DNA of 55,144 nucleotides from an uncultured Bacteroidota bacterium (GCA_903821465.1 CAIJLK010000242.1:1-55144); one strand, 5' to 3'. Shown: positions 1 through 8,800, counted from the first letter of the stretch. Translations and numbers: made by a program. The notes: a model not told the origin generated them from the letters alone.

Positions 1-1
1 T

Positions 2-829
2 GCTTCTGGATTTCAAGCAGAAAAATGTTTGCAGGATACCATGACAAAATACAAAGGAAAATATATCCTTTGCGTTGAAGGCAGTGTTCCAATGGGAGCA
101 GATGGCGTTTATTGTATGATTGGTGGTAAGACCTCACTCCAAATTTTGGAAGAGGCAGCTGAGAATGCTCAAGCAATTATTGCTTGGGGTAGTTGCGCTA
201 GCAACGGTTGTGTTCAATCAGCCAAACCAAATCCTACTAAAGCAACACCAATACATAAATTAGTAAAAGGCAAAACAGTTATTAAAGTACCAGGATGCCC
301 TCCAATTGGTGAAGTAATGGCAGGTGTAATTGTACACTTACTTACTTTCGGACGTATACCTGAATTAGATAAATTAAATCGCCCTAAAGCATTTTACAGC
401 AAGCGTGTTCACGATACTTGTTATCGTCGTCCATTCTATGATGCAGGATTGTATGTAGAATCCTTCGATGATGAAAACGCAAGAAAAGGCTATTGTTTAT
501 ACAAAGTTGGTTGTAAAGGACCTTCTACCTATAATGCATGTGGTGTGATGAAATGGAATAATGGAACAAGTTTCCCTATCCAATCTGGTCACCCTTGTAT
601 TGGTTGTAGTGAAGAGAACTATTGGGATAATGGCAGACTATATGAAAGAGGTTCTTCTTTTGCAGGATTTGGTATTGAAGCCAATGCCGACAATGTTGGA
701 AAAGTTGCATTGGGTGTAACAGCAGCTGCTTTAGCGGGACATGCTGTAATGACCAATGTACGCAAGAAGAAACTGATTCTTGGCCTTGAGGAAGAAGGCA
801 AACAAAGCGAACATGAATTAAAATCTTAA
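2..829 (+). CDS. hyaA: [NiFe] uptake hydrogenase small subunit, 5'-truncated by window edge
   Basis: This is the electron-transfer subunit of a group 1 membrane-bound uptake hydrogenase; it passes electrons from the active site through Fe-S clusters to the cytochrome b subunit. The reading frame is open to base 2, so the N-terminus, with its twin-arginine signal and first cluster cysteines, lies outside the window; a TTG at 29 is not the true start. Visible motifs are GSCASNGC (194-211), [20 protein letters not shown] and GHPCIGC, which ligate the proximal, distal and medial clusters. A hydrophobic segment near the C-terminus (about residues 224-245 counted from the TTG) is the membrane anchor. 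The second Cys of GSCASNGC sits where O2-sensitive enzymes have Gly, as in HyaA/HoxK-type O2-tolerant enzymes. The large subunit gene starts 25 bases downstream. Confidence 0.96.
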   Translation, partial: ASGFQAEKCLQDTMTKYKGKYILCVEGSVPMGADGVYCMIGGKTSLQILEEAAENAQAIIAWGSCASNGCVQSAKPNPTKATPIHKLVKGKTVIKVPGCPPIGEVMAGVIVHLLTFGRIPELDKLNRPKAFYSKRVHDTCYRRPFYDAGLYVESFDDENARKGYCLYKVGCKGPSTYNACGVMKWNNGTSFPIQSGHPCIGCSEENYWDNGRLYERGSSFAGFGIEANADNVGKVALGVTAAALAGHAVMTNVRKKKLILGLEEEGKQSEHELKS

Positions 830-854
830 TAAACTAATTATACAAATACATTGT

Positions 855-2579
855 ATGAGTAAGAGAATAGTTGTAGACCCAATTACCAGAATAGAAGGAC
901 ACCTGCGCATTGAAGCAGATATCGAAAATGGTAAAATCAAAGACGCTTTTAGCAGCGGTACCATGGTGCGTTTGCTAGAAGAAATTTTAAAAGGCCGTGA
1001 TCCAAGAGACGCATGGGCTTTTGTAGGAAGGGTTTGTGGCGTATGTACCTCCACACACTCATTGGCATCTGTACGTTGTGTAGAAGATGCTTTAGGAATT
1101 AATGTTCCAGCTAATGCTGAATTAGTTAGAAACATTATGTTCTGTTCATTATATATGCATGATCACGTAGTGCATTTTTATCATTTGCATGCGATGGACT
1201 GGGTAGATGTGGTAAATGCCCTGCAAGCAGATCCTAAGAAAACATCTGAATTGGCTCAAAGTATTTCAAAATGGCCAAAGAGTTCTCCTGGTTATTTCAG
1301 CGATATTCAAACACGCGTTAAAAAATTTGTAGCGAGTGGTCAGCTAGGAATATTTGCGAATGGCTATTGGGGTCACCCTGCTTACAAATTACCTGCTGAA
1401 GTTAATTTGATTGGACTTGCACACTATTTAGAAGCATTAGAATGGCAGAAAGAAATTGTAAAGGTACACGCGATCTTCGGCGGTAAGAATCCACACCCTA
1501 ACTATTTGGTAGGCGGTATGGCTTGTTCCATTGGAATTGATGATGTAAGTGGTATTAATGCAGAAAGATTAGCAGAAGTAGAACAGTTATTGAAACAAGG
1601 TAAAGAGTTCATTGAGCAAGTATATATTCCTGATTTAATGGCTATTGCTTCATTCTATAAGGACTGGGGTGCAATTGGTGGCGGATTAGGAAACTACCTG
1701 GTTTATGGTGATTTACCAACAAATGGCATTAAGGATGCAAAAGGATATAAATTCCCTGCAGGTGCTATCTTAAACAAAGATGTTAGCAAAGTTCACGAAG
1801 TGGATTTACGTAAAGACGATGAGGTTCAAGAATTTATTACCAACTCTTGGTATGAGTATAAAGGTGGTAATGATGTTGGATTGCATCCTTGGAAAGGGGA
1901 AACCAGTATTAAATACTCAGGTCCAAAACCTCCATTCCAAAACTTAAATACCAAAGAGAAATATAGTTACCTCAAAACTCCAAGATGGAAAGGTCATGCA
2001 ATGGAAGTGGGACCACTTTCTCGTATGTTAGTGGGTTATGCAAGTGGTAGACCAGAATTCAAAGAGGTAGTTGATAAGGCATTGAAAGATCTGAATGTTC
2101 CAATTACTGCATTATTCTCAACATTGGGAAGAACTGCTGCTCGTGGATTGGAAAGTTTATTAACTGCACAATGGTCTTTAGAGTTCTTTGACCAATTGAT
2201 CGCCAACATTAAGAAGGGTGATGTTAAGATGGCAGAGATGACCAATTTTGATCCATCAACTTGGGAAAAACACAGTTTTGGTGTGGGACATTCAGAGGCG
2301 CCTCGTGGAGCGCTGGCACACTGGATTAATATTGATGATCAGAAAATTTCGAATTATCAATTGGTCGTTCCAACAACATGGAATGCTTCTCCAAGAGATA
2401 GTAAGGGACAATTATCTGCTTATGAATCATCATTGATCGATACACCGGTTGCTAACGAACAACAACCTTTAGAAATTCTACGTACCATTCATAGTTTCGA
2501 CCCTTGTATGGCATGTAGTGTACACTTATATGATGAAGATGGTAAAACTATCAGCAGAATTAGTGTAGTGGGTGAATAG
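855..2579 (+). CDS. hyaB: [NiFe] uptake hydrogenase large (catalytic) subunit
   Basis: This is the H2-oxidising catalytic subunit carrying the NiFe(CN)2CO site, in the periplasmic heterodimer with the small subunit. At 574 residues it is full-length for the family. The N-terminal ligand motif RVCGVCTSTH is at residues 59-68 (Cys61, Cys64) and the C-terminal motif DPCMACSVH at 549-557 (Cys551, Cys554). Seventeen residues follow His557; in this family the tail after that His is removed by the dedicated protease once Ni is inserted, and the protease gene lies two genes downstream. The N-terminal VDPITRIEGHLRIE block is also typical. It is cotranscribed with its neighbours (25-base gaps on both sides). 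The accessory hyp genes are not in the window. Confidence 0.98.
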   Translation: MSKRIVVDPITRIEGHLRIEADIENGKIKDAFSSGTMVRLLEEILKGRDPRDAWAFVGRVCGVCTSTHSLASVRCVEDALGINVPANAELVRNIMFCSLYMHDHVVHFYHLHAMDWVDVVNALQADPKKTSELAQSISKWPKSSPGYFSDIQTRVKKFVASGQLGIFANGYWGHPAYKLPAEVNLIGLAHYLEALEWQKEIVKVHAIFGGKNPHPNYLVGGMACSIGIDDVSGINAERLAEVEQLLKQGKEFIEQVYIPDLMAIASFYKDWGAIGGGLGNYLVYGDLPTNGIKDAKGYKFPAGAILNKDVSKVHEVDLRKDDEVQEFITNSWYEYKGGNDVGLHPWKGETSIKYSGPKPPFQNLNTKEKYSYLKTPRWKGHAMEVGPLSRMLVGYASGRPEFKEVVDKALKDLNVPITALFSTLGRTAARGLESLLTAQWSLEFFDQLIANIKKGDVKMAEMTNFDPSTWEKHSFGVGHSEAPRGALAHWINIDDQKISNYQLVVPTTWNASPRDSKGQLSAYESSLIDTPVANEQQPLEILRTIHSFDPCMACSVHLYDEDGKTISRISVVGE

Positions 2580-2604
2580 TTCATTAACAATTAAAAATTA
2601 ACGG

Positions 2605-3339
2605 ATGAAAACTAAATTTTTGCATATTCATCGGTTGCGTCGTGTATATGTTTGGGAATTGCCAGTGCGATATTACCATTGGTTAAATGCCCTTGCGATT
2701 ATAGTACTGATTTTAACCGGTTTCTTTATTGCCAATCCTTTGGCGATACAAAGTCACCAAGAAGCAACCAACCAATTTACAATGGGTTGGGTACGTCTGA
2801 TACATTTTATCGCATCATATATTTTCTTTTTTAATTTTCTGTTTAGAATTTATTGGGGTTTTGTTGGAAATAAATATGCGAACTGGAAACAGTTCATACC
2901 AACTTCCAAAAAGTTCTTCAAAGAAATGTGGCATGTCTTTAAAATTGACATACTCATGATGCGTGGAAAAGAACATATTAGCATTGGCCACAACGCTATG
3001 GCAGGATTTATTTATTTTTTAACTTTCTTCGCTTTCCTTATACAATGCTTAACAGGATTTGGATTGTATGCTTCAATGGGTACATGGTGGCTTCCAAAAA
3101 TGTTTGCTTTTGTACCTGCTATTCTAGGCGGTGATATTCTAACAAGATCTATTCACCATTGGGCAATGTGGTTCTTTATTTTATTTGCAGTAATCCATGT
3201 ATACCTTGTGTTCTATCACGATTATGTGGAAGGACGTGGTGAAATTAGTAGCATGGGTGGCGGTTGGAAATTTATTGAAGAAGACGTATTTCAGAATGAA
3301 GAACACCACACTCCAAATGAGCCAAAAAGTAAAGCATGA
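2605..3339 (+). CDS. hyaC: Ni/Fe-hydrogenase b-type cytochrome subunit
   Basis: This is the integral membrane dihaem cytochrome b that anchors the hydrogenase dimer and hands electrons to the quinone pool. The 244-residue protein shows four strongly hydrophobic segments, at roughly residues 28-46, 63-87, 131-153 and 185-206. Candidate haem-ligand histidines are His25 (in YYHWLNA), His67, His184/185, His198 and His205. YYHWLNA and the end motif HVYLVFYHDYVEGRGE are typical of HyaC/HupC. It starts 25 bases after hyaB and its stop overlaps the protease gene by four bases (ATGA), so translation is probably coupled. The presence of this subunit supports an uptake enzyme coupled to respiration rather than an H2-evolving one. 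Confidence 0.95.
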   Translation: MKTKFLHIHRLRRVYVWELPVRYYHWLNALAIIVLILTGFFIANPLAIQSHQEATNQFTMGWVRLIHFIASYIFFFNFLFRIYWGFVGNKYANWKQFIPTSKKFFKEMWHVFKIDILMMRGKEHISIGHNAMAGFIYFLTFFAFLIQCLTGFGLYASMGTWWLPKMFAFVPAILGGDILTRSIHHWAMWFFILFAVIHVYLVFYHDYVEGRGEISSMGGGWKFIEEDVFQNEEHHTPNEPKSKA

Positions 3340-3818
3340 TAAAAATGTCTGAACTATTGATTTTGGGAATTGGTAACTACCTGATGGGTGATGAAGGGGT
3401 GGGAGTGCAAACAGCTCTTGCTTTACAGAAATTACCCATTGCAGGTACTATTGATGTGGTTGATGGAGGAACTGGTGGATTTCATTTATTAGAGTTCTTT
3501 GAAGTGCACAAAAAAGTTATTCTGATTGATGCCACTCTAGATGATAATGAACCAGGAACTATCCGACTCATCAAGCCCCGTTTTGCCAAAGACTTTCCAA
3601 GAGCCATGAGTACGCATGATATTGGGTTGCGCGACATGGTTAATGCTTTGCAGTTAATGGATAAAATGCCTGATATTTATTTGTTTGTGGTAAGTATTGA
3701 ATCAATACAACAGCAGGGCATTGAACTTACAGAAGCTATCGAGAAAGCCATACCAGTTCTTATTGAGAAAGTTATTGAACTAGCTAATCAGTTGCAAGAA
3801 AGCACAGTGTTAGTGTAG
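3336..3818 (+). CDS. hyaD: Hydrogenase maturation endopeptidase (HyaD/HupD family)
   Basis: This is a Ni-sensing endopeptidase that trims the C-terminal extension of the large subunit after active-site assembly. It is 160 residues, normal for the family. The N-terminal motif GIGNYLMGDEGVG (residues 11-23) holds the conserved Glu20; Asp65 (in LIDATLDD) and His94 (in STHDIG) complete the expected Ni-binding triad known from HybD. The chosen ATG overlaps the hyaC stop by four bases; an ATG three codons later is an alternative. It is the last visible gene of the operon and is followed 22 bases later by a strong terminator, so hyp genes would have to lie upstream or elsewhere. Confidence 0.95.
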   Translation: MIKMSELLILGIGNYLMGDEGVGVQTALALQKLPIAGTIDVVDGGTGGFHLLEFFEVHKKVILIDATLDDNEPGTIRLIKPRFAKDFPRAMSTHDIGLRDMVNALQLMDKMPDIYLFVVSIESIQQQGIELTEAIEKAIPVLIEKVIELANQLQESTVLV

Positions 3819-3840
3819 CATAACAATTACTCAATTTAAT

Positions 3841-3882
3841 AAAAGCTTCATCTTTTCTTCGGAACAGGATGAAGCTTTTTTA
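3841..3882 (+). terminator. Rho-independent terminator of the hydrogenase operon
   Basis: A perfect 12-bp inverted repeat (AAAAGCTTCATC with GATGAAGCTTTT) around a 15-base loop runs directly into a T tract. It sits 22 bases after the hyaD stop and should end the hydrogenase transcript. Confidence 0.9.
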
Positions 3883-3903
3883 ATGCTTATAACTCGACAT
3901 GAG

Positions 3904-3911
3904 TATCTTTG
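3904..3911 (+). promoter_or_regulatory. Bacteroidota -7 promoter element
   Basis: TATCTTTG matches the TAnnTTTG -7 consensus of Bacteroidota promoters. It lies 24 bases before the TTG start at 3936, just after the hydrogenase terminator. No clear TTG at the -33 position is visible, so the call rests on the -7 match and position. Confidence 0.45.
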
Positions 3912-3935
3912 AGTTTGTTCATTAAACTTTAATAC

Positions 3936-4616
3936 TTGCATCCTCTAGATAATCCAATATGGCATGCGCTGCAAAGCGTAGATAAAAATAAGAATCAAGG
4001 CGACGAAGAAAGCCTGTTCTTTTTTCCCGAAATTTCGCCCTTTGTTGGGCTGAAAGATTGGGATTCCTCCTCTTTACAAAAACTATTTGACATTCTACCT
4101 GCAGGAAGAACGCTGTCTACTTTAATTGCCAATCCATTTGTTTTAAATGATCAATGGGAACTTATATTCTCTTTGACACTTTTTCAAATGGTTTGCACCC
4201 AACAAAAGACATTTAAGTCATCTGACCTGCCATTGGAACCGCTAAGCGACGAGCATATACCCCAAATGATAGATCTTACTGCATTAACAAAGCCGGGTCC
4301 ATTTGTGCAACGAACAATTGATTTTGGCAATTATTTTGGCGTTTTTGAAAATGATCAATTAGTGGCGATGGCAGGAGAGCGCCTACATCTGGCTGACTAT
4401 ACAGAAGTTAGCGCGGTATGCACCCATCCAGCGTATCTAGGAAAGGGATATGCGGTGGCTTTAGTGCATTATCTAACCGAACAAATTCTGGCTACAGGGA
4501 AGACCGCTTTTTTACATGTGCGGCAGGATAATGAACGTGCCATTCAATTATATCAGGGACTCGGGTATGAAATAAGGACAGAAATGTATTTTGCTGTTAT
4601 AAAGCCAAAGAAATAA
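3936..4616 (+). CDS. GNAT family N-acetyltransferase (FR47-like)
   Basis: This is a probable acetyl-CoA-dependent N-acyltransferase of unknown substrate. The C-terminal half (about residues 95-226) has the GNAT layout: a beta strand with VAMAGERLH, a strand with YTEVSAVCTHPAY, the acetyl-CoA-binding loop LGKGYA (related to Q/RxxGxG/A), and the closing part with DNERAIQLYQGLGYE and a final beta strand. The N-terminal 90 residues are not recognised. The TTG start is chosen because no in-frame ATG precedes the conserved region closely and a -7 promoter element lies just upstream. It is separated from the hydrogenase operon by a terminator, so a role in hydrogenase maturation is not indicated. 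Confidence 0.8.
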   Translation: MHPLDNPIWHALQSVDKNKNQGDEESLFFFPEISPFVGLKDWDSSSLQKLFDILPAGRTLSTLIANPFVLNDQWELIFSLTLFQMVCTQQKTFKSSDLPLEPLSDEHIPQMIDLTALTKPGPFVQRTIDFGNYFGVFENDQLVAMAGERLHLADYTEVSAVCTHPAYLGKGYAVALVHYLTEQILATGKTAFLHVRQDNERAIQLYQGLGYEIRTEMYFAVIKPKK

Positions 4617-4695
4617 AACTTTGTGCTTAAATTCGTAAAAGTTGTAAAGATGCGGGAGATTAGACGCATAAAAGTATAAGCCTTCAATTATTAAA

Positions 4696-5229
4696 ATGAC
4701 CCGCATTTATCAAATTATAGCTTTTTTTCTACTATTGGGAATACAAAATGTATCTGCGCAAAGAGACGCAAAGTATCCCACGCCATCTGGAAATATCAAT
4801 GAACTTTTTTTTATTCAAAGAGATCCCAATATTAATACGCTGATTTATGAGTTGAATATGAATAAAGGGGGATTGATAGAGGATGAGCCAGTTCATGTTT
4901 ATTGGATTCGTTACGCAGATAAAGGGCAGAAAGAAGAGCTCAATTATATACAAAGAAATTTTGCATATGGTGTAAAATCGAAATTAATAAGCAAGGATAA
5001 TTATGAAATACGTTTTGTTTCTTACAAAAAGAAACAGATGGTTTTGAAAAAATCTGCAGATAATAATTTTTATATTTTTACCGACATTAACAAAAAGCAG
5101 GCCATTTTAAAACAGGTTTTCATTCGGGTTAATGGAGGTTCTTTTTGGGTTCCCAATATTGAGTATGTTGAATTAAAAGGGATAGACCCAACTACTGGAG
5201 TAGAAGTAGTTGAAAGAATGAAGATTTAA
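4696..5229 (+). CDS. Secreted DUF4833-family protein
   Basis: This 177-residue protein has a clear Sec signal peptide (hydrophobic core IIAFFLLLGI, then VSAQ cleavage near residue 21), so it is periplasmic or cell-surface. The mature part starts with a segment of the form ELFFIQRDPNINTLIYELN and continues with VHVYWIRY, which I recognise as the DUF4833 pattern found in Bacteroidota. Biochemical function is unknown. Its last 38 bases overlap, antisense, the 3' end of the convergent gene at 5192-6148. It is 79 bases downstream of the GNAT gene and probably has its own promoter. Confidence 0.7.
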   Translation: MTRIYQIIAFFLLLGIQNVSAQRDAKYPTPSGNINELFFIQRDPNINTLIYELNMNKGGLIEDEPVHVYWIRYADKGQKEELNYIQRNFAYGVKSKLISKDNYEIRFVSYKKKQMVLKKSADNNFYIFTDINKKQAILKQVFIRVNGGSFWVPNIEYVELKGIDPTTGVEVVERMKI

Positions 5230-6148
5230 ACTTTCTAAATAGATTAATAAGGAAAGGCAATCTATTGATTCTAATATGAAAATAGGGTTGGTTTTTTGGG
5301 TGAAAACTTTCATAAAACGTTTGAATGCCCTTTCGTTCAGAACCTTCAAAATCAAATAATATCAGTTCTTCTGAAAACTCTTGTATAATCTGATCTAGTA
5401 GATAATGATTTGCTGCAATGATTCTTCCTTGATTATTCGTGGCATTCATAATAAGATATAATCTTGTCTTACTTTTTAAGAGTAAAGCAGTTGAGCGTAT
5501 ATCTAAATCCGATTCTGAATAGGCTGTTCTTGTTATGCAATTACCTGATTTTGAAAAGGCTAAACATGCTTCTTGAATTCGCGAAAAGTCTGAGTCTTTG
5601 TAATTGGGGAATCGATCTTGGTAATGACTTTTAAATTCCTGAATAGACTTCTCAACCGATAAATCATTCGAATATTTTAGTGTGTGTTTTTTTGATTTGA
5701 GTAAGTTCTTGATCAGGTCATTCGAATAGGTTGCATAGATTTCAGGGTAGTTATTATTCAGATCAATTATGAAATTTGTTTTTTCTATGTAAGTTATATT
5801 CTCAAGTATTTCTCTGTTTGCATAGTTCAAAAATAGGTCCCCAAATTTTGCAAATTCATTGACGGTTTTCCAGATTTCTTGAATTGGTAAATTCACGAGG
5901 TTGCCAAAAAAACCAAGCTGCTGAATAAAAGCCGGTGCATAGAAATATTTGATTCCAAATTTTTTACGCCATGGAAGAGGTAGAATAGTTTCATAATCGC
6001 CTATAATTAAGGCGGACCAGTTATCGCATATTTGATTTAGGAAGTGGTAGTTGGCGTAGATTAATTCGTTCGAGCTGTTTTCTAAACAATTATTCCATTT
6101 TATAGGATTGATCTTTGCCGAATTCAATATCTGAGTTTGTTTTACCAT
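5192..6148 (-). CDS. FemAB/GNAT-like protein of the polysaccharide locus
   Basis: This is a cytoplasmic protein of 318 residues without signal or membrane spans. The early segment (about residues 30-75: YANYHFLNQICDNWSALI, then ILPLPWRKKFGIKYFYAPAF and QQLGFFG) resembles a Bacteroidota family usually described as GNAT- or FemAB-like acyltransferases. Later parts (AFSKSGNC, GRIIAANHYLLDQI, LFDFEGSERKGIQTFYESF) fit the second GNAT fold of such proteins. Substrate unknown; amino-acylation or acylation of a sugar precursor is a guess. It is the last of three minus-strand genes, 27 bases after the sugar transferase gene, so it is probably cotranscribed with it. Its 3' end overlaps the convergent DUF4833 gene by 38 bases. 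Confidence 0.6.
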   Translation of the reverse strand: MVKQTQILNSAKINPIKWNNCLENSSNELIYANYHFLNQICDNWSALIIGDYETILPLPWRKKFGIKYFYAPAFIQQLGFFGNLVNLPIQEIWKTVNEFAKFGDLFLNYANREILENITYIEKTNFIIDLNNNYPEIYATYSNDLIKNLLKSKKHTLKYSNDLSVEKSIQEFKSHYQDRFPNYKDSDFSRIQEACLAFSKSGNCITRTAYSESDLDIRSTALLLKSKTRLYLIMNATNNQGRIIAANHYLLDQIIQEFSEELILFDFEGSERKGIQTFYESFHPKNQPYFHIRINRLPFLINLFRKFKSSFFQLLLLQ

Positions 6149-6175
6149 ACTGGCTCTATATAATTCTTTAATAAC

Positions 6176-7567
6176 CTATTTCCCTTTTCCAGATATAACA
6201 ATACGAATTGTGTGCATCATTATTTTGAAGTCGAGTAATAATGATATGTTCTCAATATACATGAGGTCGTATTTCATTCTTTCGATCATTTCTTGAACAG
6301 AAGAAGCGTATCCAAATTGGATCATTCCCCAGGAGGTAAGTCCGGGTTTTACTTTTAACAGGTACCGATAATAAGGTGCTGTTTTTAAGATATAATCGAT
6401 GTAAATTCTTCGCTCGGGCCTTGGTCCAACAAAACTCATATTTCCAATTAAAATGTTCCATAGTTGTGGCAATTCATCAATTCTCCATTTGCGCATAAAC
6501 TTGCCCCATTTTGTGATTCGTAAATCGTAGTCTGAAGAAAGTGAGGGTCCGTCTTGTTCAGCATGGTCGTACATGCTTCTGAATTTGTAAATAACAAACA
6601 GTTTCCCTTTAAGTCCAACCCTTACTTGTGAATAGATGATATTGCCTGGAGAAGAGTACTTTGTGATAATGGCAACTAATAATAAAAGGGGACTTAAAAA
6701 AAGCAAGTTAAATATGGAGAATCCAATATCGAAAAGCCTTTTAATATTCTTTTGCCAATAAGGAAGTAGTTCGATTTCTAAGTCAATCAATGTGGCTCCA
6801 AAAACATTATTAGTTTTAACTGATCCCGAAATTATATCAATCATACTAGGTGCAATTTTGATATGCACTTCCTTTTCAATTAAAGCATTTATGATATTTT
6901 CTGCTTCTTGATATTGTTTCTTATCAACGGAGAGAATTACCTGGTCAATTTTTTTCTTGTCGATTACTTCATCTATTTCATCTACTGTTCCCAAACAATT
7001 TAGATATTTACTTAGGCCATTTTTAGAGTCATCTTTTGAAGTCAAATAACCAACTGGTTTGAGTCCTAGATAAGAAAAGTTCTTGATTAATTCTTTATAA
7101 ATACTTACCGCATTCGAATTATTGCCAATGAATAGGGTGTTAAAATAGACACGTTGTTTGATAATGTCCCTTTTTACTTTTTCTAGTATCAATGCTCTTC
7201 CAATAAAAATTATAGAAAATTGAATAAGAAGATAAAGGCTAAGTATTGCTAGATTATTATTTGGAAAATTAATCATCCAAATAATGAGAATAAACAAAGA
7301 TGTGTTGATAATGGTATCTGTTAATTCATTCAATCTCGATTTTTGATAAAGCGATTTCTGGTAACTACCTAATAATAAATACCATAAAAGCCATAGCATT
7401 GGAATCAAAAAATAATCTTTTACTAATTCATTGGTTTGAATATTATCAAATGAAAGAAATGCAATTTGATTAGGCAGAGAAATTCGCCGAAATAGTAGCC
7501 AACTGATTAATGAAAATACATAATCGCTGAGGGCATAAATTGCGCTATTCCTGAGTTTTTTTTGCAT
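6176..7567 (-). CDS. Undecaprenyl-phosphate sugar phosphotransferase (WcaJ/WbaP-type, polyisoprenyl PGT)
   Basis: This enzyme starts exopolysaccharide synthesis by moving a sugar-1-phosphate from a UDP-sugar to undecaprenyl phosphate in the inner membrane. The 463-residue protein has the full long-form layout: several N-terminal membrane spans (about 10-130), a CoA-binding-like Rossmann domain (about 140-260), then the catalytic bacterial sugar transferase domain from KRLFDIGFS (276-284). That domain includes the re-entrant helix, YKFRSM (327-332), the catalytic Asp-Glu pair of RIDELPQLWN (Asp364-Glu365) and FVGPRPE (379-385). Which sugar is used cannot be read from the sequence. It lies four bases downstream of the dehydrogenase gene, in one operon. 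A second initiating transferase is encoded at 17885. Confidence 0.92.
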   Translation of the reverse strand: MQKKLRNSAIYALSDYVFSLISWLLFRRISLPNQIAFLSFDNIQTNELVKDYFLIPMLWLLWYLLLGSYQKSLYQKSRLNELTDTIINTSLFILIIWMINFPNNNLAILSLYLLIQFSIIFIGRALILEKVKRDIIKQRVYFNTLFIGNNSNAVSIYKELIKNFSYLGLKPVGYLTSKDDSKNGLSKYLNCLGTVDEIDEVIDKKKIDQVILSVDKKQYQEAENIINALIEKEVHIKIAPSMIDIISGSVKTNNVFGATLIDLEIELLPYWQKNIKRLFDIGFSIFNLLFLSPLLLLVAIITKYSSPGNIIYSQVRVGLKGKLFVIYKFRSMYDHAEQDGPSLSSDYDLRITKWGKFMRKWRIDELPQLWNILIGNMSFVGPRPERRIYIDYILKTAPYYRYLLKVKPGLTSWGMIQFGYASSVQEMIERMKYDLMYIENISLLLDFKIMMHTIRIVISGKGK

Positions 7568-7571
7568 TCAG

Positions 7572-8546
7572 TTAAACTAGTATACTGGTGCTATTAATTT
7601 TTTCAAGTATCTGATGAGCTACTTCCAGTGCTAGGAATCCATCGATTTCACTTACTATGGTTGGCGTATTATTTTCAATGGCAGCTACAAAAGCTTCCAA
7701 TTCTAGTTTAATTGCATTTTGTGGAATAATTGAGGGGTTGGCAATGGCGATTGTCTTTTTCCCATTTTGGGTTTCAATGTCAAAAGAAAATACATTGGTA
7801 TCCTCGGGTTGTTTCAGTTTTATAATCTCTGTCTTTTTTTCAAGAAAATCAATCCCTATATAAGAATTAGGTTGAAAAAGGCGCATTTTGCGCATTTTCT
7901 TCATACTGATACGGCTACTAGTTAAATTGGCCACACATCCATTATTAAATTCAATTCTTACGTTAGCAATATCAGGCGTATCGGTCATTACTGCCACACC
8001 ACTTGCTGAAATATGTTTGACATCGCTTTTTACTAAGCTTAAAATGATGTCGATATCGTGGATCATTAAATCTAAGATCACACTAACTTCTGTACCTCTT
8101 GGATTAAATTGTGCTAAACGATGAACTTCTATGAACATAGGGTTGAGGTTCATATCTTTCAACGCCAAGAAAGCAGGGTTGAACCTTTCAACGTGGCCTA
8201 CCTGCATTTTAACGTTCGCCTCCCTGACCATATTTACAATATCTTTTCCTTCTTGAATAGTATTCGCCAGAGGCTTTTCAACAAATACATGTTTCCCTTT
8301 TCTGATAGCCTGCATACAAACGGCAAAATGCTGATCTGTTGGGGTAATAACGTCAATTATATCACAGGCGTCCATTAACTTTTCCTCATCCATATAACGC
8401 TTAAGTCCATATTGCTCAATAACTAAATTTGCATTGTCATTGTTGGGGTCGAAAAATCCCACCAATTTAACCCCTTCTATTTCTTTCCAGTTATTGAGGT
8501 GGAATTTTCCTAAATGACCAACTCCAAAAACGCCTACTTTAAGCAT
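7572..8546 (-). CDS. Gfo/Idh/MocA family NAD(P)-dependent oxidoreductase
   Basis: This is a probable sugar-nucleotide or sugar dehydrogenase supplying a precursor for the polysaccharide. It is 324 residues. The N-terminal Rossmann fold shows GVFGVGHLG (residues 5-13), the loop VITPTDQH (66-73) and the signature EKPLA (90-94). The C-terminal GFO_IDH_MocA domain includes HVERFNPAF and IHDIDIILSL (the conserved D-I-D motif). It is the first gene of a three-gene minus-strand operon, followed four bases later by the initiating sugar transferase. Members of this family with adjacent transferases often act on UDP-GlcNAc-type substrates, but that is inference. The 254-base divergent region upstream carries several inverted repeats. 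Confidence 0.88.
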   Translation of the reverse strand: MLKVGVFGVGHLGKFHLNNWKEIEGVKLVGFFDPNNDNANLVIEQYGLKRYMDEEKLMDACDIIDVITPTDQHFAVCMQAIRKGKHVFVEKPLANTIQEGKDIVNMVREANVKMQVGHVERFNPAFLALKDMNLNPMFIEVHRLAQFNPRGTEVSVILDLMIHDIDIILSLVKSDVKHISASGVAVMTDTPDIANVRIEFNNGCVANLTSSRISMKKMRKMRLFQPNSYIGIDFLEKKTEIIKLKQPEDTNVFSFDIETQNGKKTIAIANPSIIPQNAIKLELEAFVAAIENNTPTIVSEIDGFLALEVAHQILEKINSTSILV

Positions 8547-8666
8547 ATCCTTTCCATTTTTAATAACGATAAAGATAGTTATTCAAATGGGCTAAAAGGG
8601 GAATGTTTTGAAGATGTGGATAGATTCGTTATTTCCAAAACGGGAATATTTCGTTCAATTTTAATT

Positions 8667-8760
8667 ATTTTCCCAAATATGGAAAATGTCTTATATTTAT
8701 AAAAAGATCATTTCTTTTCCGAAAATGATACATTTTTTAGGTTATAGCATGTTATCATGC
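8667..8760. promoter_or_regulatory. Cluster of inverted repeats in divergent EPS promoter region
   Basis: The 254-base region between the divergent genes at 8546 and 8801 holds three short palindromic elements: ATTTTCC-N7-GGAAAAT (8667-8687), ATCATTT-N9-AAATGAT (8707-8729) and GCATG-N4-CATGC (8747-8760). They could be operators controlling the two opposite transcripts. No sigma54 -24/-12 element is convincing here. The region is very A/T-rich, so chance palindromes are possible. Confidence 0.3.
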
Positions 8761-8800
8761 TTGTAAATTGAAGGGTTCATTCGGATATTAAAATAGTGTC

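Noticed and set aside
3936-4616. The GNAT gene as a fifth gene of the hydrogenase operon
   Set aside because: A strong terminator and a separate -7 promoter element lie between hyaD and this gene, and GNAT proteins have no known role in hydrogenase maturation.
5192-5229. The 38-base antisense overlap of the 3' ends of two genes as a regulatory antisense site
   Set aside because: Overlaps of this size are common for convergent genes; no hairpin or promoter signal supports a regulatory role.
8514-8702. A 62-residue plus-strand frame over the divergent promoter region
   Set aside because: It starts inside the dehydrogenase gene on the opposite strand and covers the palindromes; no family signal.
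8547-8800. A sigma54 -24/-12 promoter before the EPS genes, expected because of the NtrC-type regulator
   Set aside because: I looked for GG-N10-GC with TGGCA and TTGC context here and before 17469 and 19961. Only chance-level partial matches were seen, such as GG-N10-GC near 4654 with the wrong flanks.
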